Assembly: GCF_002192255.1 (NCBI RefSeq)
Contig: NZ_CP021768.1
Span: 3,738,001-3,802,000, forward strand
Direction: 5' to 3'
Length of the DNA stretch: 64,000 nt
Source: Stenotrophomonas sp. WZN-1
GTDB lineage: Bacteria; Pseudomonadota; Gammaproteobacteria; Xanthomonadales; Xanthomonadaceae
Shown in pieces: positions 1-8,795 of this stretch. Each line of letters begins with the position of its first letter. Position 1 is the first letter of the stretch. The notes below the pieces were generated by a model that worked only from the letters and a program-made list of their open reading frames with translations, did not search any database and had not been told where the DNA came from. The position numbers were made by a program, and so were the translations under genes.

Positions 1-1063
1 CCGCCTGCACCTGGACTTCGCCACCTTCGACAACGACAACCGCGGCACGCCGAACAAGGACGACACCGAGATCCGCCGTGCCTGGGTCGATGTGTCCGGC
101 AAGTTCTTCGTGGTCGACTACAAGCTGGAAACCGACTTCTCCGGCGACCGCGTCGAGGCCAAGGACGTGTACCTGGCACGCAGCTTCGGCAAGGCCGGCA
201 AGCTGACCGTCGGCCAGTTCAAGCAGTACTTCTCGCTGGATGACCGCACCAGTTCCAACTACGGCAGCTTCCTGGAGCGCGGCAACGCCGGCACCACGCT
301 GGCGCCGCTGTACCGCCTGGGTGCGTCGTGGCAGGCCAACCCGGGGGACTTCACCTGGGCCGCCAGCATCTACAGCCTGGAGAGCATCGACGCCTGGCAG
401 GTGAAGGGCCGCGCCGCGGGTGGCCGCGTCACCTGGGCACCTTCACCCAGCGACGGCGACGTGCTGCACCTGGGCCTGTCGCTGGCCCGCGAGGCCTATG
501 ACAACCCGGGCGCGAATGGCGTTCCGGGCCTGAAGATCCGCCCGCGCCCGGCCGGCCACCTGTCCGACGAGAGCCGCCTGACCCTGGTCGACTTCTCCGC
601 TGGCCGCGATACCGACGTCAACAAGTGGTCGCTGGAATATGCGCAGGTGCGCGGCCCGCTGTCGTGGCAGGGCGAATTCAGTGGCGCCACCTTCGATGAC
701 GGCGCCCAGCGTGGCGACGTGATGGCGGCCTACGGCATGCTCAGCTGGTTCGTCACCGGCGAAAGCCGCGCCTACGACCGCAAGACCGGCCGCTTCGCGC
801 GGATCAAGGACATCCGCCACAAGGCCGGTGCCTTCGAAGTGGCGCTGCGCTACGACCAGATGTGGGGCGCGCAGCACCTCGACGGTGCACCCGACCTGCG
901 CCGTGGCAGCACCGAAGCGTGGACGCTGGGCGGCAACTGGTACCTGCGCGACAACCTGCGCTTCATGCTCAACGTGATCGAAAGCCGCAACCGCGACCGC
1001 CTGGCCGGAGTCACGGTGGACCGCACGCGCGCGGTCACCGGCCGCCTGCAGTACGACTTCTAA
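1..1063 (+). CDS. Phosphate-selective porin O/P family protein (5' truncated)
   Basis: Outer-membrane porin whose 5' end lies outside the window; the frame is open from base 2. The readable part has alternating hydrophobic and charged strands typical of a 16-strand barrel, and starts in the OprP/OprO-like segment (RRAWVDVSGKFF, then VVDYKLETDFSG). It ends in YDF, and a terminal Phe is the usual BAM-recognition residue. No signal peptide is visible because of the truncation. It sits 72 bp upstream of a citrate transporter gene on the same strand, so it may admit citrate or another anion rather than phosphate; that is inference from position. The family call is firm, the substrate is not. Confidence 0.85.
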   Translation, partial: RLHLDFATFDNDNRGTPNKDDTEIRRAWVDVSGKFFVVDYKLETDFSGDRVEAKDVYLARSFGKAGKLTVGQFKQYFSLDDRTSSNYGSFLERGNAGTTLAPLYRLGASWQANPGDFTWAASIYSLESIDAWQVKGRAAGGRVTWAPSPSDGDVLHLGLSLAREAYDNPGANGVPGLKIRPRPAGHLSDESRLTLVDFSAGRDTDVNKWSLEYAQVRGPLSWQGEFSGATFDDGAQRGDVMAAYGMLSWFVTGESRAYDRKTGRFARIKDIRHKAGAFEVALRYDQMWGAQHLDGAPDLRRGSTEAWTLGGNWYLRDNLRFMLNVIESRNRDRLAGVTVDRTRAVTGRLQYDF

Positions 1064-1135
1064 GCCCGGCATCCCGGGCACGCCGCCCGGGCCCCTTCCA
1101 CTCCCCCACGTCCTGTTTTCGCAAGGAGTCCGCAG

Positions 1136-2467
1136 ATGATGCTGAGCATCCTCGGCTTTGGCATGGTCATTACGTTCATGTACTTGATCATGAGCAAGCG
1201 CCTGTCGCCGCTCGTCGCCCTGATCACCATCCCCATCCTGTTCGCGCTGATCGGCGGCTTCGGCGCCGGCCTCGACGAGATGATGCTGGAGGGCATCAAG
1301 AAGATCGCGCCGACCGGCGTGATGCTGATGTTCGCCATCCTCTACTTCGGCGTGATGATCGATGCGGGTCTGTTCGATCCGCTGGTGCGGGTGATCCTGC
1401 GCTTCGTCAAGGGCGATCCGATGAAAATCGTGCTCGGCACCGCGGTGCTGGCGATGCTGATCTCGCTCGACGGTGATGGCTCGACCACCTACATGATCAC
1501 CGTCTCGGCGATGCTGCCGCTGTACCAGCGGCTGGGCATGAACGCGCTGAACATGACCTGCGTGACCATCCTCGCCGGCGGCGTGATGAACCTGACCCCG
1601 TGGGGCGGCCCGACCGCACGCGCGGCCACCGCGCTGCACGTGGACCCGGCCGATGTGTTCGTGCCGCTGATCCCGTCGATGGTGATCGCCTGTGCCGGCG
1701 TGCTGCTGCTGGCCTGGTACCTGGGCCTGAAGGAACGCCGCCGCCTCGGCGTGGTGACCCTGCCCAAGGGCGGCAGCTGGATGGACAACAGCGTGTCCGA
1801 CGACAGCAATGCGTTGCCGACGGTGGAAGACGCCGAAGACATCAAGCGTCCGAAGCTGCTGTGGGTGAACCTGGCCCTGACCGTGGCGCTGATGACCGCG
1901 CTGATCATCGGCGTGCTGCCGATGCCGGTGCTGTTCATGGTCGGCTTCGCCATCGCCCTGGTGATCAACTACCCGAACCTGGCCGAGCAGCGCCGCCGCG
2001 TGGTCAACCACGCCGGCAACGTGCTGTCGGTGGTGTCGCTGATCTTCGCTGCAGGCATCTTCACCGGCATCCTCAACAACACCGGCATGGTGGAAGCGAT
2101 GTCGCACAGCTTCCTGGCGGTGATTCCGGAATCGTGGGGCCCATACCTGGCGGTGATCACTGCGGTGGCATCGATGCCGTTCACCTTCTTCATGTCCAAC
2201 GACGCGTTCTACTTCGGCGTGCTGCCGATCCTGTCCGAGGCCGCCGGCAACTACGGCATTACCCCGGTGGAAATGGCGCGTGCCTCGCTGGCCGGACAGC
2301 CGGTGCACCTGCTCAGCCCGCTGGTGCCGTCCACCTACCTGCTGGTGGGGCTGGCCAAGGTCGAATTCGCCGACCACCAGAAATTCACCCTGAAGTGGGC
2401 CATCGCCATCTCGATGCTGCTGATGATCGGCAGCCTGTTGTTCGGCCTGTACCCGCTCGCTGCCTGA
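1136..2467 (+). CDS. CitMHS family citrate-metal/proton symporter
   Basis: Inner-membrane transporter of 443 aa with about a dozen hydrophobic helices. The family (citM/citH of Bacillus, also found in xanthomonads) imports citrate complexed with divalent metal, driven by protons. Recognisable segments are the N-terminal helix MLSILGFGMVITFMYLI, a loop with DGDGSTTYM, and the conserved run NLTPWGGPTARAA. AAGGAG at 1123-1128 lies 7 nt before the ATG and supports this start. The porin gene upstream and phbB 25 bp downstream are on the same strand, consistent with a single transcript. Metal preference cannot be read from the sequence. Confidence 0.9.
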   Translation: MMLSILGFGMVITFMYLIMSKRLSPLVALITIPILFALIGGFGAGLDEMMLEGIKKIAPTGVMLMFAILYFGVMIDAGLFDPLVRVILRFVKGDPMKIVLGTAVLAMLISLDGDGSTTYMITVSAMLPLYQRLGMNALNMTCVTILAGGVMNLTPWGGPTARAATALHVDPADVFVPLIPSMVIACAGVLLLAWYLGLKERRRLGVVTLPKGGSWMDNSVSDDSNALPTVEDAEDIKRPKLLWVNLALTVALMTALIIGVLPMPVLFMVGFAIALVINYPNLAEQRRRVVNHAGNVLSVVSLIFAAGIFTGILNNTGMVEAMSHSFLAVIPESWGPYLAVITAVASMPFTFFMSNDAFYFGVLPILSEAAGNYGITPVEMARASLAGQPVHLLSPLVPSTYLLVGLAKVEFADHQKFTLKWAIAISMLLMIGSLLFGLYPLAA

Positions 2468-2492
2468 CCCCCTACCAAAGGAGCCTTCTGCA

Positions 2493-3233
2493 ATGACGCT
2501 TCGAATCGCTTACGTCACCAGCGGCATGGGCAGTGTCGGTACTGCCATCTGCCAGAGCCTGGCCCGCAGCGGCCACACCGTGGTCGCCGGTTGCGCGCCG
2601 AACTCGCCGCGCAAGGCCAACTGGCTGCGCGAGCAGCGCGAACAGGGCTTCGACTTCATCGCCTCCGAAGGCAACGCGACCGACTGGGCCTCGACCAGCG
2701 CGGCGTTCGCCAAGGTCCGCGCCGAAGTCGGCGAGGTGGATGTACTGGTCAACAATTCCGGCGGCAGCCGCGACCTGCTGTTCCGGCAGATGACGGTGGA
2801 AGACTGGAACGCGGTGATCGCCTCCAACCTCAATGCGCTGTTCAACCTGACCAAGCAGGTGGTCGACGGCATGGCCACGCGTGGCTGGGGCCGCATCATC
2901 AACATCGGTTCGGTCAGCGCCCACAAGGGCCAGATCGGGCAGGTGAACTACGCAACGGCGAAGGCGGCGATGCATGGATTCAGCCGTGCACTGGCGGCTG
3001 AAGTGGCCTCGCGCGGCGTCACCGTCAACACGCTGTCGCCGGGCTACATCGCCAGCCAGGCGATCAGCAGCTTCCCGCCGGATGTGCTGGACCGGCTGGC
3101 CGCGTCGGTGCCGGTGCGCCGCCTCGGCCGCCCCGAGGAAGTAGCCGGGCTGTGCGCCTGGTTGGCCTCGGATGAAGCCTCGTACGTGACCGGCGCCGAC
3201 TATCCGGTCAACGGTGGCCTGTACATGGGCTGA
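2493..3233 (+). CDS. phbB: Acetoacetyl-CoA reductase (short-chain dehydrogenase)
   Basis: 246 aa Rossmann-fold enzyme that reduces acetoacetyl-CoA to (R)-3-hydroxybutyryl-CoA with NADPH, the second step of polyhydroxybutyrate synthesis in species with a full pathway. Recalled PhaB of Cupriavidus shares distinctive stretches with it, such as GCAPNSPRK near the nucleotide-binding loop, GFDFIASEGN and the C-terminal NGGLYMG. Glycine motif TSGMGSVG near the N-terminus, NNSG in place of NNAG, and catalytic Ser, Tyr (NYATAK) and Lys are present. AAGGAG lies upstream of the ATG. No thiolase or PHB synthase is nearby, and it follows a citrate transporter, so its physiological role here is open; a broader 3-oxoacyl reductase role is possible. 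Confidence 0.85.
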   Translation: MTLRIAYVTSGMGSVGTAICQSLARSGHTVVAGCAPNSPRKANWLREQREQGFDFIASEGNATDWASTSAAFAKVRAEVGEVDVLVNNSGGSRDLLFRQMTVEDWNAVIASNLNALFNLTKQVVDGMATRGWGRIINIGSVSAHKGQIGQVNYATAKAAMHGFSRALAAEVASRGVTVNTLSPGYIASQAISSFPPDVLDRLAASVPVRRLGRPEEVAGLCAWLASDEASYVTGADYPVNGGLYMG

Positions 3234-3279
3234 GCCCTCCTCCACGCGACGCGTGGAGCGCCTCCCCCACGGAGTGCGC

Positions 3280-3325
3280 GGGGCCGGTGAACCTTCGCTC
3301 GCGAGGGGAATCCGGCCCCTTTTTC
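3280..3325 (+). terminator. Putative intrinsic terminator after phbB
   Basis: GGGGCCGG (3280-3287) pairs with CCGGCCCC (3312-3319), which is followed by five T. The loop is long (24 nt) but contains a further short hairpin around CGCTCGCG. A separate palindrome CTCCACGCG/CGCGTGGAG lies just upstream at 3240-3258. Position directly after phbB fits the end of the citrate/phbB transcript. Confidence 0.5.
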
Positions 3326-3460
3326 ATTCGGCGGCAGGACACCCGCGGGTGCCCTGCACCGTTCGTTGGTTTTTCGTAAAGAAGGTTTCATGTTCCGTTC
3401 GCATAGTGGCCATGCACCGCGCACGCGTGCCGGTGACCAACCCCAATGCAACGGACCACC

Positions 3461-5758
3461 ATGCAGACCCGACACCTGACGATCGCCGTGGCGATCGCGC
3501 TCTCCGCCGCCGCCAGCGCCCATGCCGCCACCGCCGCCGATACCGGCGCCAGCACCGAGGCCGCGCTGAGCGCGCAGACGCTGGATACCGTCTCCGTGAT
3601 CGGCCAGGGCGAGACCCGCCAAGTGCAGCGCATCACCACCGTCGACAAGCAGGTGCTGCCGCCGGGCACCAGCGGCCAGAAGATCCTCGACCGCCTGCCG
3701 GGCGTGTCGGTGCAGTCCAACGATGCCTTCGGCGCCAACGAGGAATCGCAGACCATCAGCCTGCGCGGCTTCGACAAGAGCCGCCTGGGTTACACGCTGG
3801 ACGGCATCCCGCTGGGCGACAACAGCTACGGCAACTACAACGGCCTGAGCATCGCCCGCGCGATCATCGCCGAGAACCTGGCCGGCGCCGAGTTGTCGCA
3901 GGGCATCGGTTCGCTGGGCGTGGCCTCGACCAGCAACCTGGGCGGCACCATCCAGTACTTCTCGATGGACCCGTCAACCGAATTCGGTGGGCGCGCCAGC
4001 GTCACCGTCGGCGACAACAACCAGCGCCGCGGCTACCTGCGCGTGGATACCGGCGACCTCAACGGCTTCTCGGCCTATGTGTCCGGCGTGCACCAGGACC
4101 AGGACATGTGGGCCGCGCCGTACCAGAACCAGACCACCCGCCAGTTCAACGCCAAGGCAGTGTGGAATGCCGGCGACCACCGCTTCGGTGCGTTCGTGGC
4201 CACCTCGCGCGCCAGCCAGGCCAACTACGCCTACCTGTCCAAGGACATGCTGGCCCGCGGCCTGGGCTATGACTGGAACATCTACGCACCGGACTGGGAT
4301 CGCGCCGTCGCTGCCGCGTACTGCGCGCCGGGCACCTACAACAAGGCGCGCTGCGCGTTCAGCGGCGGCGTCAACAGCATCGACGATGCGTACTACCAGA
4401 GCCGTGCGCTGCGTGACGACAACCTGTACTCGGTCGATGCCGACCTGCGCCTGGGCGAGCAGGGCCGCCTGAAGCTGCTGGCCTACCACCACGACAACCG
4501 TGGCCAGGGCCACTGGTGGGCACCGGGCCAGCCGTCCTACCCGGGCACCGACAGGATGCTGCCGATCTCGATCCGCAGCACCAACTACACGATCAACCGC
4601 GATGGCCTGACCGCCGCGCTGTCGTGGACGGTGGGCATCCACGAACTGGAAGCCGGCCTGTGGTATGAGCAGAACGACCACAACGTCTCGCGCAACTTCT
4701 ACTACATCAGCGGCCCGTTCCTGGACGACCTGTACCTGAAGAACCCGGATCGCCTGCTGTTCAACCAGGACTTCGACATCCGCACGCGCCAGTTCTACGT
4801 GCAGGACCGCATGCGCTTCCTGGACCAGCGCCTGACCGTGGACGTGGGCATCAAGAGCCCCAACACCCGCATGCGCGCCACCGCGAAGCCGGGCGTGGAA
4901 ACCAGCATCGCCTCGGGCACGCTGACCGCCAAGGAATCGGTGCTGCCGCAGGTGGGCGTGGGCTTCAAGCTCAACGCCAACAACGAGCTGTTCGCCTCGT
5001 ATGCCGAGAACATCGCCGCCTTCGTCGGCGGTGGCAGCGGCGGCCCGCTGCAGGTGTCGCCGGAATCGTTCGCGGCCAGCGCCGGGCTCGAGCCTGAGAA
5101 GTCCAAGAGCCTGGAAGCCGGCTTCCGTACCTTCGGCGAGAAGTACCAGGCGTCGATCGCCGCCTACAACGTCAAGTTCGACAACCGCCTGCTGTCGCTG
5201 AACCCATGCTCGAGCATCGAAGTGGGCACGCGCCCGGAGTGCGTGACGCGCTTCATCAACGTCGGTTCGGTGAAGAGCCATGGTGCGGAACTGACCTTCA
5301 TCTTCAAGCCGATCGACGGCCTGCAGTGGTACAACGCGCTGTCCTGGAACAAGACCACCTACGAGGATGACTACACCTCGGGCGGTGCGATCGTTCCGGT
5401 GGCCGGCAAGATCACGGTGGATACGCCGCAGCGCATGGCCTCCAGCGAAATCAGCTGGAACCGCGACGGCTTCTTCGCCAGCCTGCGTGCGAAGTACACC
5501 GGCAAGCGCTACTACACCTACACCAACGACCAGTCGGTGCCGGGCGTGACCACCTTCGACGCAGGTGCGGGCTACGACTTCGGCCCGGGCCTGGGCCTGC
5601 GCAACGTGCGGGTGTCGTTGAACGCGACCAACCTGACCAACAAGCGCTACGCCGGCCAGCTGAGCTCGTTCGCACCGACTGATCCGAAGGGCACGCGCTA
5701 TGCGATCCATGCGAGCGCGCCGCGGCAGTTGTTCATGACGGTGGCGGCGGAGTTCTAA
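3461..5758 (+). CDS. TonB-dependent receptor
   Basis: 765 aa outer-membrane active transporter. It has a Sec signal peptide (MQTRHLTIAVAIAL then AAASAHAA), a TonB-box-like segment LDTVSVIG shortly after it, a plug domain (KILDRLPGVSVQ, ISLRGFDKSRLGYTLDGIPLG) and a 22-strand barrel ending in AAEF. Two extracellular loops carry cysteine pairs. An in-frame ATG at 3446 would add five residues; 3461 gives the cleaner signal peptide. The repeated aromatic strands NKRYAGQL and the final strand resemble FecA/FhuA-type receptors, but the ligand cannot be read. No Fur box was seen upstream. Confidence 0.88.
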   Translation: MQTRHLTIAVAIALSAAASAHAATAADTGASTEAALSAQTLDTVSVIGQGETRQVQRITTVDKQVLPPGTSGQKILDRLPGVSVQSNDAFGANEESQTISLRGFDKSRLGYTLDGIPLGDNSYGNYNGLSIARAIIAENLAGAELSQGIGSLGVASTSNLGGTIQYFSMDPSTEFGGRASVTVGDNNQRRGYLRVDTGDLNGFSAYVSGVHQDQDMWAAPYQNQTTRQFNAKAVWNAGDHRFGAFVATSRASQANYAYLSKDMLARGLGYDWNIYAPDWDRAVAAAYCAPGTYNKARCAFSGGVNSIDDAYYQSRALRDDNLYSVDADLRLGEQGRLKLLAYHHDNRGQGHWWAPGQPSYPGTDRMLPISIRSTNYTINRDGLTAALSWTVGIHELEAGLWYEQNDHNVSRNFYYISGPFLDDLYLKNPDRLLFNQDFDIRTRQFYVQDRMRFLDQRLTVDVGIKSPNTRMRATAKPGVETSIASGTLTAKESVLPQVGVGFKLNANNELFASYAENIAAFVGGGSGGPLQVSPESFAASAGLEPEKSKSLEAGFRTFGEKYQASIAAYNVKFDNRLLSLNPCSSIEVGTRPECVTRFINVGSVKSHGAELTFIFKPIDGLQWYNALSWNKTTYEDDYTSGGAIVPVAGKITVDTPQRMASSEISWNRDGFFASLRAKYTGKRYYTYTNDQSVPGVTTFDAGAGYDFGPGLGLRNVRVSLNATNLTNKRYAGQLSSFAPTDPKGTRYAIHASAPRQLFMTVAAEF

Positions 5759-5799
5759 ATCGAAAGCGGGCGCTGCGGCGCGTTGATTGTTCCTGCATG

Positions 5800-5905
5800 G
5801 CGTGGGTAGGCAGGCCCATGCAGGACACGCCGTAAACCCATCCATGGGGGCTCGATCGGCGCATCCATGCGCCTCACGGTCCTGCATGGGCCTGCCTACC
5901 CACGC
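5800..5905 (-). repeat. 52-nt core element, copy A, in 26-bp perfect inverted arms
   Basis: Arms 5800-5825 and 5880-5905 are perfect reverse complements over 26 nt (arm begins GCGTGGGTAGGCAGGCC). Between them are 54 nt whose reverse complement contains the 52-nt core shared with 6083-6134 and 40285-40336. The core carries its own hairpin GGCGCAT-GG-ATGCGCC. Orientation is opposite to the other two copies. Confidence 0.9.
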
Positions 5906-5956
5906 TGGACAGTTCCCCGCGCCGGCGCGGAGGCAATTGAAAGCAAGAGCAAAAGC

Positions 5957-5995
5957 AAAAGCAAAGAGCCGGGCATTGCCCGGCTCTTTGCTTTT
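5957..5995. terminator. Bidirectional intrinsic terminator
   Basis: AAAAGCAAAGAGCCGGGC (5957-5974), a 3-nt loop ATT, and its exact complement ending in CTTTT (5978-5995). The A-tract on one side and T-tract on the other allow termination in both directions, which suits the convergent TonB receptor and QEGLA genes. Confidence 0.9.
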
Positions 5996-6063
5996 CAAGC
6001 TCCTCAAGCGCAATCCCTCTGGTGGATTGCTGGCCGTCTCGCGGGAAATTGTCTGGAGCGAGG

Positions 6064-6153
6064 GGCTTGCGCTGGCCAGGACCGTCCAGGGCATGGATGC
6101 CGTGGCCGAGCCTACAGGGACGTACTTGCGGCGTGTCCTGGCCAGCGCAAGCC
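6064..6153 (+). repeat. 52-nt core element, copy B, in 19-bp perfect inverted arms
   Basis: GGCTTGCGCTGGCCAGGAC (6064-6082) and its exact complement (6135-6153) enclose a 52-nt core (6083-6134) with the conserved CATGGATG, CGAGCC and CGGCGT blocks. The internal stem is GGCAT-GG-ATGCC. Arms bear no resemblance to those of the other copies. Confidence 0.9.
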
Positions 6154-6208
6154 GCCCGCTCTCCCCGATAACAATCGAGGCGCCAGCGCATCATCCCGCC
6201 AACGCATT

Positions 6209-7462
6209 TCATTCCGGCGCCAGCTGGTCCATCCGTATCCGGTTGGCAAACAGCGAGAACGCCAGCATGCCGGCCAGGCCGTTCGCCCGGCTCACCCAGT
6301 GCGGCAGCCAGCGCGGCGGCTTCAGCACACCCGCCTCGAACAACGGTGCGAACGCGATCGCATCGGCCAGGCTCATCTTGCCGGCAAACAACCAGCGGCA
6401 GACCTGCAGGCGGTCCTCGGCCAGCATGTGGCGGAAGAAGGTGTGCACCGACACCAGGCCACGCAGGTACACCGTGTCCTTGGTGAACGCCAGGCCGCCA
6501 CTCGGCGGCACGCCGCGGAACACGCGCTGCGCCGAGGCGAAACTCTCTTCCGCGTTCTGCCCGGCATCGCAGAAGTAGCGGAACACTTCGATGAAATCGG
6601 CGCCTTCGCGCGCCATGGCAATCGCTTCGGTACGCAGGCTGATGCGTTTCAGGCGCTCGATGTCGATGCTGCCGGTGATCTGCTCGGCGAAGGTGGCCAG
6701 CCCTTCCTGCGTTGCCGTCACCCGCGGCGAGGACAATGCCAGGCTCGGCAGCACCGGCTGCTCGCGGCCGTTCAACGCGGTCAGTGAATGCACCAGCGCT
6801 TCATGGTGGAACAGCTGCGCGCGGTCGTAGGCGCTGAAGCGTGCACTGGTGCGCAGGCGGATGCGGGTCGGGCCGGCAGCGGCCTTGGATACCAGTTCCG
6901 GATCGAGCTGCACCTGGATGATGCGTGATTCGAAGAAGGCATCCAGATCGTTCTGCAGCTGCAGCTGCAACGCAATGGCCGAGACCGGCACCTGCTCTTC
7001 CGGTGCCAGCAGTTCGTGGTCCAGCTCGGCGGCGATCTGGATGAAGTGCCGCGCCGCTTCGCGCGTGCTCGGGCCATTGCCCGGCAGCGGCTGCTCGGGT
7101 GCGCCGAACAGCTGCACCGAACAGGTATCGACGGCGGCGGTGCCCAGCCCTTCCAACAGCTGCGCGGCCAGGTCCCAGCTCTGCGCCGACTGCCGCACGT
7201 AGTGGCCGAGTGGATGGCTGTCGTCACAGTCGGCAGCGATCGCGGCCAGCGCGCGGCGCTCTTCGCTGAAGTCGAGCCGGGGGTAATCCACCTTCGGCAG
7301 CACCGGCTGGCCGCGCGCCACGCTGTCCAGGAACGGTGCCTGCACCGTTGCCGGCCAGCTGGTCAGCCCCAGCAGGCGGATGCCTCCCACGGCCTCGACC
7401 AGGCGCGCATCGAGCGCTGCATGGTGGGCCACCTCACGGTCCAGCGTCGCGGTCGGTTCCAT
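6209..7462 (-). CDS. QEGLA-motif protein (DUF1704/MATCAP family putative metallopeptidase)
   Basis: 417 aa. The QEGLA signature at residues 252-256 (TATQEGLATFAE) assigns it to the family usually annotated as flavohemoglobin expression-modulating QEGLA motif protein. The same superfamily includes the eukaryotic tyrosine carboxypeptidase MATCAP, whose zinc site is HExxxH plus a later Glu; here HEALVH lies at residues 220-225 and Glu253 sits inside QEGLA, so the zinc ligands appear intact. No signal peptide is visible. The frame is open upstream to 7588, but the extra 42 residues would be encoded by a dispersed repeat (7491-7570), so the ATG at 7462 is preferred. Bacterial substrate unknown. 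Confidence 0.85.
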   Translation of the reverse strand: MEPTATLDREVAHHAALDARLVEAVGGIRLLGLTSWPATVQAPFLDSVARGQPVLPKVDYPRLDFSEERRALAAIAADCDDSHPLGHYVRQSAQSWDLAAQLLEGLGTAAVDTCSVQLFGAPEQPLPGNGPSTREAARHFIQIAAELDHELLAPEEQVPVSAIALQLQLQNDLDAFFESRIIQVQLDPELVSKAAAGPTRIRLRTSARFSAYDRAQLFHHEALVHSLTALNGREQPVLPSLALSSPRVTATQEGLATFAEQITGSIDIERLKRISLRTEAIAMAREGADFIEVFRYFCDAGQNAEESFASAQRVFRGVPPSGGLAFTKDTVYLRGLVSVHTFFRHMLAEDRLQVCRWLFAGKMSLADAIAFAPLFEAGVLKPPRWLPHWVSRANGLAGMLAFSLFANRIRMDQLAPE

Positions 7463-7490
7463 GCGCGGACTATAGCGCTCTGCCCGAACG

Positions 7491-7570
7491 TTGGTAGGTG
7501 CCTGCCTTGGTTGGCATCCGCCGCAGGCGGCTTCGGACACATTCGTGCCAACCAAGGTTGGCACCCACCA
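7491..7570. repeat. Inverted repeat of the TGCCAACC/GGTTGGCA family
   Basis: An imperfect inverted repeat: arm 7491-7516 (TTGGTAGGTGCCTGCC, then TTGGTTGGCA) faces arm 7546-7570 (TGCCAACCAAGGTTGGCACC and on), with a small hairpin CCGCC-GCAG-GCGG in the loop. It lies between rsgA and the QEGLA gene. Related palindromes occur at 19651, 23945, 40120, 41515 and 45646. Confidence 0.75.
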
Positions 7571-7595
7571 GGAACAGGTTTCCGGCACCGCGGGG

Positions 7596-8705
7596 TCAGC
7601 GCCGGCGCGGCTTGCCCGCCGGGCGGAACTGCTGGCCCTTGCCCTTCTTGCCGCCGCGCTCCTGCGCGGTCTCGGCCTGGCGTACTGCCAGCTTGGCGGC
7701 AGCGGCGGCCACTTCTTCCTTCAGCTTGAAGTAGTTCAGCAGCCGGCTCTCTTCGATCTCACCCGCCTCGATCGCCGCACGTACCGCACAACCCGGTTCC
7801 TGCTGGTGCTTGCAGTCGTTGAAGCGGCACTGTGCGGCCAGCGCTTCGATATCGGCGAAGCCACCTTCGGACAGCGTTTCTTCGCCGGTCGGCTTCAGCT
7901 CGCGCATGCCGGGGGTGTCGATCAGGCAGGCGCCGGTCGGCAGCGGCATCAGCGCGCGATGGGTGGTGGTATGGCGGCCACGTGAATCGTTGGCGCGCAC
8001 CGCGTTGGTCTTCATCCGCTGCTCGCCGAGCAGGGTGTTGGTCAATGTGGACTTGCCGGCACCGGAGGAACCGACCAGCACCACGGTGCGACCCGGGCCC
8101 AGCCACGGTTGCAGCACCGCCACGCTGCCGGCATCCAGGCCGTTGATCGCATGCAGGGCAATTCCCTGCATCTCCAGTTCTTCCAGCACCGCCAGCGCAT
8201 CCTCGCTGTACTCGGTCTGGTCGGCCTTGGTCAGCACCACCACTGGTTCGGCACCGCCACCGCCGACCAGCAGCAGGTAGCGTTCGATGCGGCGCGGATT
8301 GAAGTCGGCATCCAGGCCGCAGACGATGAACACCGTATCGATGTTGGCCGCGATCACCTGCTGGTGGTAGTGCTCACCGGCGGCGCCACGCTTGATCGCG
8401 GTGCGACGCGGCAGCAGCGCGACGATGCGGATGCCATCGAGCAGCACCCAGTCACCCACCGCTGGCCGTTCATGGCTGGGGAAGCGCGGGCGCTGCCATT
8501 CCGGCAGCGACTCGGCTTTGATCGACGCATCCGGGCCATCGGCCACCACGTAGTGGGTGCGGTGCTGTTCGATCACCCGCGCCGGGCGGGCCTGCGGATG
8601 TGCGGCCATGGCGGCCTGCCAGTCGGCCTGCTGTGCCGGGCCCGGCCAGGGCCAGCCGATGGTCTGCAGGGCGATGAAATCGGGGGTCTGGGTCATCGCC
8701 ACCAT
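7596..8705 (-). CDS. rsgA: Ribosome small subunit-dependent GTPase A
   Basis: 369 aa circularly permuted GTPase that helps release assembly factors from the maturing 30S subunit. An N-terminal OB-fold (about residues 40-110) is followed by G4 (LTKAD near 158-162), then G1 (GSSGAGKST, 212-220), the G2-region switch GRHTTTHR, and G3 (DTPG, 263-266). The C-terminal zinc-binding finger has Cys and His in CRFNDCKHQQEPGC. A Lys/Arg-rich tail (GGKKGKGQQFRPAGKPRRR) follows. ATGs at 8705 and 8696 are both possible; AGG sits a few bases before the first. The reading frame stays open far upstream, but that part is antisense to the aminotransferase and is not coding. Confidence 0.95.
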   Translation of the reverse strand: MVAMTQTPDFIALQTIGWPWPGPAQQADWQAAMAAHPQARPARVIEQHRTHYVVADGPDASIKAESLPEWQRPRFPSHERPAVGDWVLLDGIRIVALLPRRTAIKRGAAGEHYHQQVIAANIDTVFIVCGLDADFNPRRIERYLLLVGGGGAEPVVVLTKADQTEYSEDALAVLEELEMQGIALHAINGLDAGSVAVLQPWLGPGRTVVLVGSSGAGKSTLTNTLLGEQRMKTNAVRANDSRGRHTTTHRALMPLPTGACLIDTPGMRELKPTGEETLSEGGFADIEALAAQCRFNDCKHQQEPGCAVRAAIEAGEIEESRLLNYFKLKEEVAAAAAKLAVRQAETAQERGGKKGKGQQFRPAGKPRRR

Positions 8706-8795
8706 TCTACCTGTGACGGCGCCCTGCCAGCCCAGCAATGGCAAGCCCGGCGCCCTTGCCATGCACTGCAGCAATTCCGGTAGGATGGAATCCCC

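Larger units (their letters stand above)
5759..6208. other. Gene-free, repeat-rich spacer between convergent genes
   Basis: 450 bp between the TonB receptor (+) and the QEGLA gene (-), with no plausible coding sequence. It is almost entirely palindromic: two copies of the 52-nt core with perfect flanking arms (5800-5905 and 6064-6153), a strong bidirectional terminator (5957-5995), and an A-rich purine stretch (AGCAAAAGCAAAAG) in between. Confidence 0.85.

Noticed and set aside
443..2377. Long minus-strand reading frame opposite the porin and citrate transporter
   Set aside because: It is the antisense of two clear genes; the His/Gln/Arg-rich translation is typical of the opposite strand of GC-rich coding DNA.
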